The position numbers were made by a program, and so were the translations under genes. Below are positions 62,006-64,000 of a stretch of DNA of 64,000 nt, in pieces. The DNA is taken from positions 1 to 64,000 of the forward strand of contig CAYGPI010000001.1 in the NCBI GenBank assembly GCA_964351745.1, given 5' to 3'. The stretch is from CAYNJF01 sp964351745. GTDB taxonomy: Bacteria > Pseudomonadota > Gammaproteobacteria > Berkiellales > Berkiellaceae. The notes beneath the pieces were generated by a model. It did no database searches. It was not told where the DNA came from and saw only the letters and a list, made by a program, of their open reading frames with translations. Every line of letters begins with the position of its first letter. Position 1 is the first letter of the stretch.

Positions 62006-63388
62006 ATGCAGTATCCTGTTTTCCAAGAAATCCCTTATGTGGATCCACTGTCTAGATTTGAGCAGATTGATTCAAAAAATGCTGTTTGGCTGGATTCCTC
62101 ACAAAATCATAGTCATTTAGGCCAATATAGCTATATTGCTTTTGAGCCATTACAGATCTATAAGCTGAAGAGCGGATTGCTAAACTCAAAGCCTCTAACA
62201 GATAATCCTGATAAAATAATACAGACTCTCTTACGAGAGAATGCTCTTCAAAAAATACCCAATATCCCTCCTTTTCAAGGGGGCCTGGCAGGATTTTTTA
62301 GTTATGATTTCGCTTGGTATTTAGAGGATCTGCCAAGCCAAGCGATTGATGACATGGGGTTTGAAGACTTCTACCTGGGGATTTATGATCTGGTTATCTC
62401 CTTTGATCATCAGCAAAAAAAATCATGGGTTGTGTCTGCTGGAGGCTTAACCATGCGCAGTGAGGCTAGACATGATATGGCACGTCAAAGGCTTGATGAG
62501 GCCCTTTCTAAATTAAATCCAGACAACTTAGCCATCAGAGAAACGAAAAAGAACCTATCAACTAGCTCTTATCCTATTGATTCAACGCATGACGCTATGT
62601 CTTATGAACAAATGGTTGCTAAAACAATCGATTATATCTATGCCGGAGATATCTTTGAAGCCAACGTCACTCAACGTTTTAAAACAAGGTTTGATGGCGA
62701 TTTTCTAGATTTGTATCAAAGGCTAAGACGGAACAATCCAGCGCCATTTTCAGCTCTCTGCGCCTTTGAAGACACTCAACTTCTATCTTCATCGCCAGAG
62801 CGATTTGTTAAAGTTGAATCAAATAAAGTTGAAACAAGGCCTATTAAGGGTACTGCTCATCGAAGTGATGATTGGCAACAAGATCAATGGCTAGCCAAAC
62901 AATTATTTGAAAGCGAAAAAGATCGAGCTGAAAATATCATGATTGTTGATCTCATGCGAAATGACTTGTCTAAGGTGTGCAAACCACATTCAGTGAAAGT
63001 ACCATCTTTATGCCAAGTAGAGTCCTATCAAACAGTGCACCACTTGGTCTCTATCGTGCAAGGTGAGCTGAAAGAAGATTGTGATGCCGTAGATTTATTG
63101 ACGGCTTCCTTTCCCGGTGGGTCGATTACCGGAGCGCCTAAGCTTCGAGCTATGGAAATTATTGATACGCTTGAGCCATACCAAAGAGGGCCGTATTGTG
63201 GCTCTATTGGTTATCTTGCCTTTAATGGAGATATGGATCTTAGTATCTCAATCCGCACCCTTTGCTTGAAGAATCATCAATTAACTTTTGGGGCAGGGGG
63301 AGCGATTACCGCTGACTCCAAGGCTCAAGGAGAGTACCAAGAGTCTCAGGTAAAAGCTAAGGCTTTAATTCAAACCTTATTGGAGTAA
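62006..63388 (+). CDS. pabB: Aminodeoxychorismate synthase component I
   Basis: Aminates chorismate to 4-amino-4-deoxychorismate for folate synthesis. The 460-residue chorismate-binding enzyme has Lys281 in RPIKGTAHR, which marks PabB; TrpE has Ala in that motif (PIAGT). SPERFVKVE, ENIMIVDLMRNDLSKVC, SFPGGSITGAPKLRAMEI and GAGGAITADS are canonical. The glutaminase partner PabA is not in this window. It ends the mutase-ubiC-pabB run. Confidence 0.94.
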   Translation: MQYPVFQEIPYVDPLSRFEQIDSKNAVWLDSSQNHSHLGQYSYIAFEPLQIYKLKSGLLNSKPLTDNPDKIIQTLLRENALQKIPNIPPFQGGLAGFFSYDFAWYLEDLPSQAIDDMGFEDFYLGIYDLVISFDHQQKKSWVVSAGGLTMRSEARHDMARQRLDEALSKLNPDNLAIRETKKNLSTSSYPIDSTHDAMSYEQMVAKTIDYIYAGDIFEANVTQRFKTRFDGDFLDLYQRLRRNNPAPFSALCAFEDTQLLSSSPERFVKVESNKVETRPIKGTAHRSDDWQQDQWLAKQLFESEKDRAENIMIVDLMRNDLSKVCKPHSVKVPSLCQVESYQTVHHLVSIVQGELKEDCDAVDLLTASFPGGSITGAPKLRAMEIIDTLEPYQRGPYCGSIGYLAFNGDMDLSISIRTLCLKNHQLTFGAGGAITADSKAQGEYQESQVKAKALIQTLLE

Positions 63389-63393
63389 ACAAA

Positions 63394-64000
63394 TTATATT
63401 AGAAAGCGAAGCTTACGGATTTTTGTGCGTGGCTCAGCTTCAGCTTCAGCTCTATTAGAGGTGCTTTCTATTAGCCTTTGCTTTTTAGAAGAAGTGTCAC
63501 GTGCCAAAAATGAACAGGGTAAGACTCTCTCATTCCCACAAGATTTAATAAAGTTCGGTGTCAACATCTTTTTATTGTTAAAGACGCCTTGATAGGCTGA
63601 GTAGCCACCGTCTAGATTAAGTGCTGTTTTAACTTTCAAACCTTTTAAGAAATGGGCAAACTGAGGCAAAGTCAAACCATCTCGTCGACCAGGTGTTTCA
63701 TCGCCTTTCACTGTGACAAATATGATTTCATCAGATTCAGTCAAAGCTATGGCTGATCGAGGGTTTGGCTGGTCAGCATGGTAAAAGGTGCCTGGAGGGA
63801 TGGAGCTTGGGTGATCTCCTAAATATTGAGATACGCTTTTAAACTGAAAATTTGGATCTTTTAATTTTTCTTCAGGAAACACATTTTGATAATTATCAAC
63901 CAGCATAGGCCCTGAGCTCATTAGGTTACTGTCAGGCTCATTGATATAGTGATGATATGCTTCGGGAGAAGAAAACGATGTGATTGCTCTAATACTGATC
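63394..64000 (-). CDS. Phosphodiester glycosidase / DUF2233 family protein (partial)
   Basis: The minus frame is open from the stop at 63394 to the right edge, so the N-terminus lies outside; an internal Met at 63921 is not the true start, because the same frame continues upstream with AYHHYINEPDSN. LMSSGPMLVDNYQNVFP, PRSAIALTESDEIIFVTVKG and the signature ALNLDGGYSAY are those of the NAGPA/DUF2233 family, which hydrolyses sugar-phosphodiesters on glycans or acts on peptidoglycan-related substrates. A basic, Arg/Lys-rich tail of ~30 residues follows the domain. It converges with pabB, 5 bp apart. Confidence 0.85.
   Translation of the reverse strand, partial: ISIRAITSFSSPEAYHHYINEPDSNLMSSGPMLVDNYQNVFPEEKLKDPNFQFKSVSQYLGDHPSSIPPGTFYHADQPNPRSAIALTESDEIIFVTVKGDETPGRRDGLTLPQFAHFLKGLKVKTALNLDGGYSAYQGVFNNKKMLTPNFIKSCGNERVLPCSFLARDTSSKKQRLIESTSNRAEAEAEPRTKIRKLRFLI

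Noticed and set aside
1..64000. tRNA, rRNA, riboswitches, transposases, integrases
   Set aside because: None was found by reading the intergenic regions and annotated frames; small non-coding RNAs cannot be excluded by eye.

Overview
The window reads as chromosomal DNA of an AT-rich gammaproteobacterium, most likely from the Legionellales/Coxiella side of the class. The indications are a Mip-like FKBP isomerase, a homodimeric-type AceE, an L-serine dehydratase whose three cluster cysteines match the Legionella spacing, a PutA without the DNA-binding domain, an RpoS-type sigma factor, and host-association-type genes (ankyrin repeats, a possible deaminase-fold protein). This placement is inferred from gene content; the genus cannot be named from the sequence alone. 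I see no rRNA, tRNA, CRISPR array, insertion sequence or phage gene.

Layout. 1-1291 (minus) is the open-ended N-terminus of a large type I-secreted adhesin, followed by an acyltransferase, a prolyl oligopeptidase, a small secreted protein, a glycosyltransferase and AmpD. 7964-13731 is aceE-aceF-lpdA. 13813-20178 holds an orphan protein with a deaminase-like CAE / PCxxxC pattern, a large DUF2339-like membrane protein, an ankyrin protein, a MenI-type thioesterase and a VanZ-like protein. 20412-25066 is putP-putA, closed by a strong terminator. 25270-31588 has a PEP-CTERM protein, an overlapping Rieske/MIP18 pair, a LemA/GIDE pair, and a WD40 lipoprotein coupled to a TPR-methyltransferase. 31740-34921 carries a CPA2 antiporter, a chalcone-isomerase-like protein and SdaA. 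35071-36840 is a three-gene operon of unknown function (DUF4279 protein, 91-residue protein, possible methyltransferase fold). 36944-42268 has PqiA-like, pentapeptide-repeat, Mip, PAP2 and AmpG genes plus small unknowns. 42334-46437 is acnA-fumC, diverging from a MarR regulator and rpoS at 46621-48113.

48292-59319 is the most rearranged-looking stretch. The tamB and tamA genes lie more than 3.7 kb apart. Between them are an unusual PLP-dependent enzyme, a DUF805 protein, an orphan gene, an 80-bp duplicated leader whose older copy has a stop at codon 2, and a 9-nt tandem repeat. tamA is translationally overlapped with a NitT/TauT-type ABC importer that lacks a binding protein. 59488-64000 has an MFS transporter, a compact chorismate operon (secreted AroQ chorismate mutase, UbiC chorismate lyase, PabB), and a phosphodiester glycosidase open at the right edge.

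How the genes work together. The PDH complex, aconitase, fumarase, serine dehydratase and PutP/PutA form an amino-acid- and pyruvate-fed TCA metabolism, as in many intracellular Legionellales. AmpD and AmpG serve peptidoglycan recycling. The chorismate operon sends chorismate toward ubiquinone and folate, while the exported mutase acts outside the cytoplasm. The TamA/TamB, PEP-CTERM, adhesin and glycosyltransferase genes concern the cell surface.
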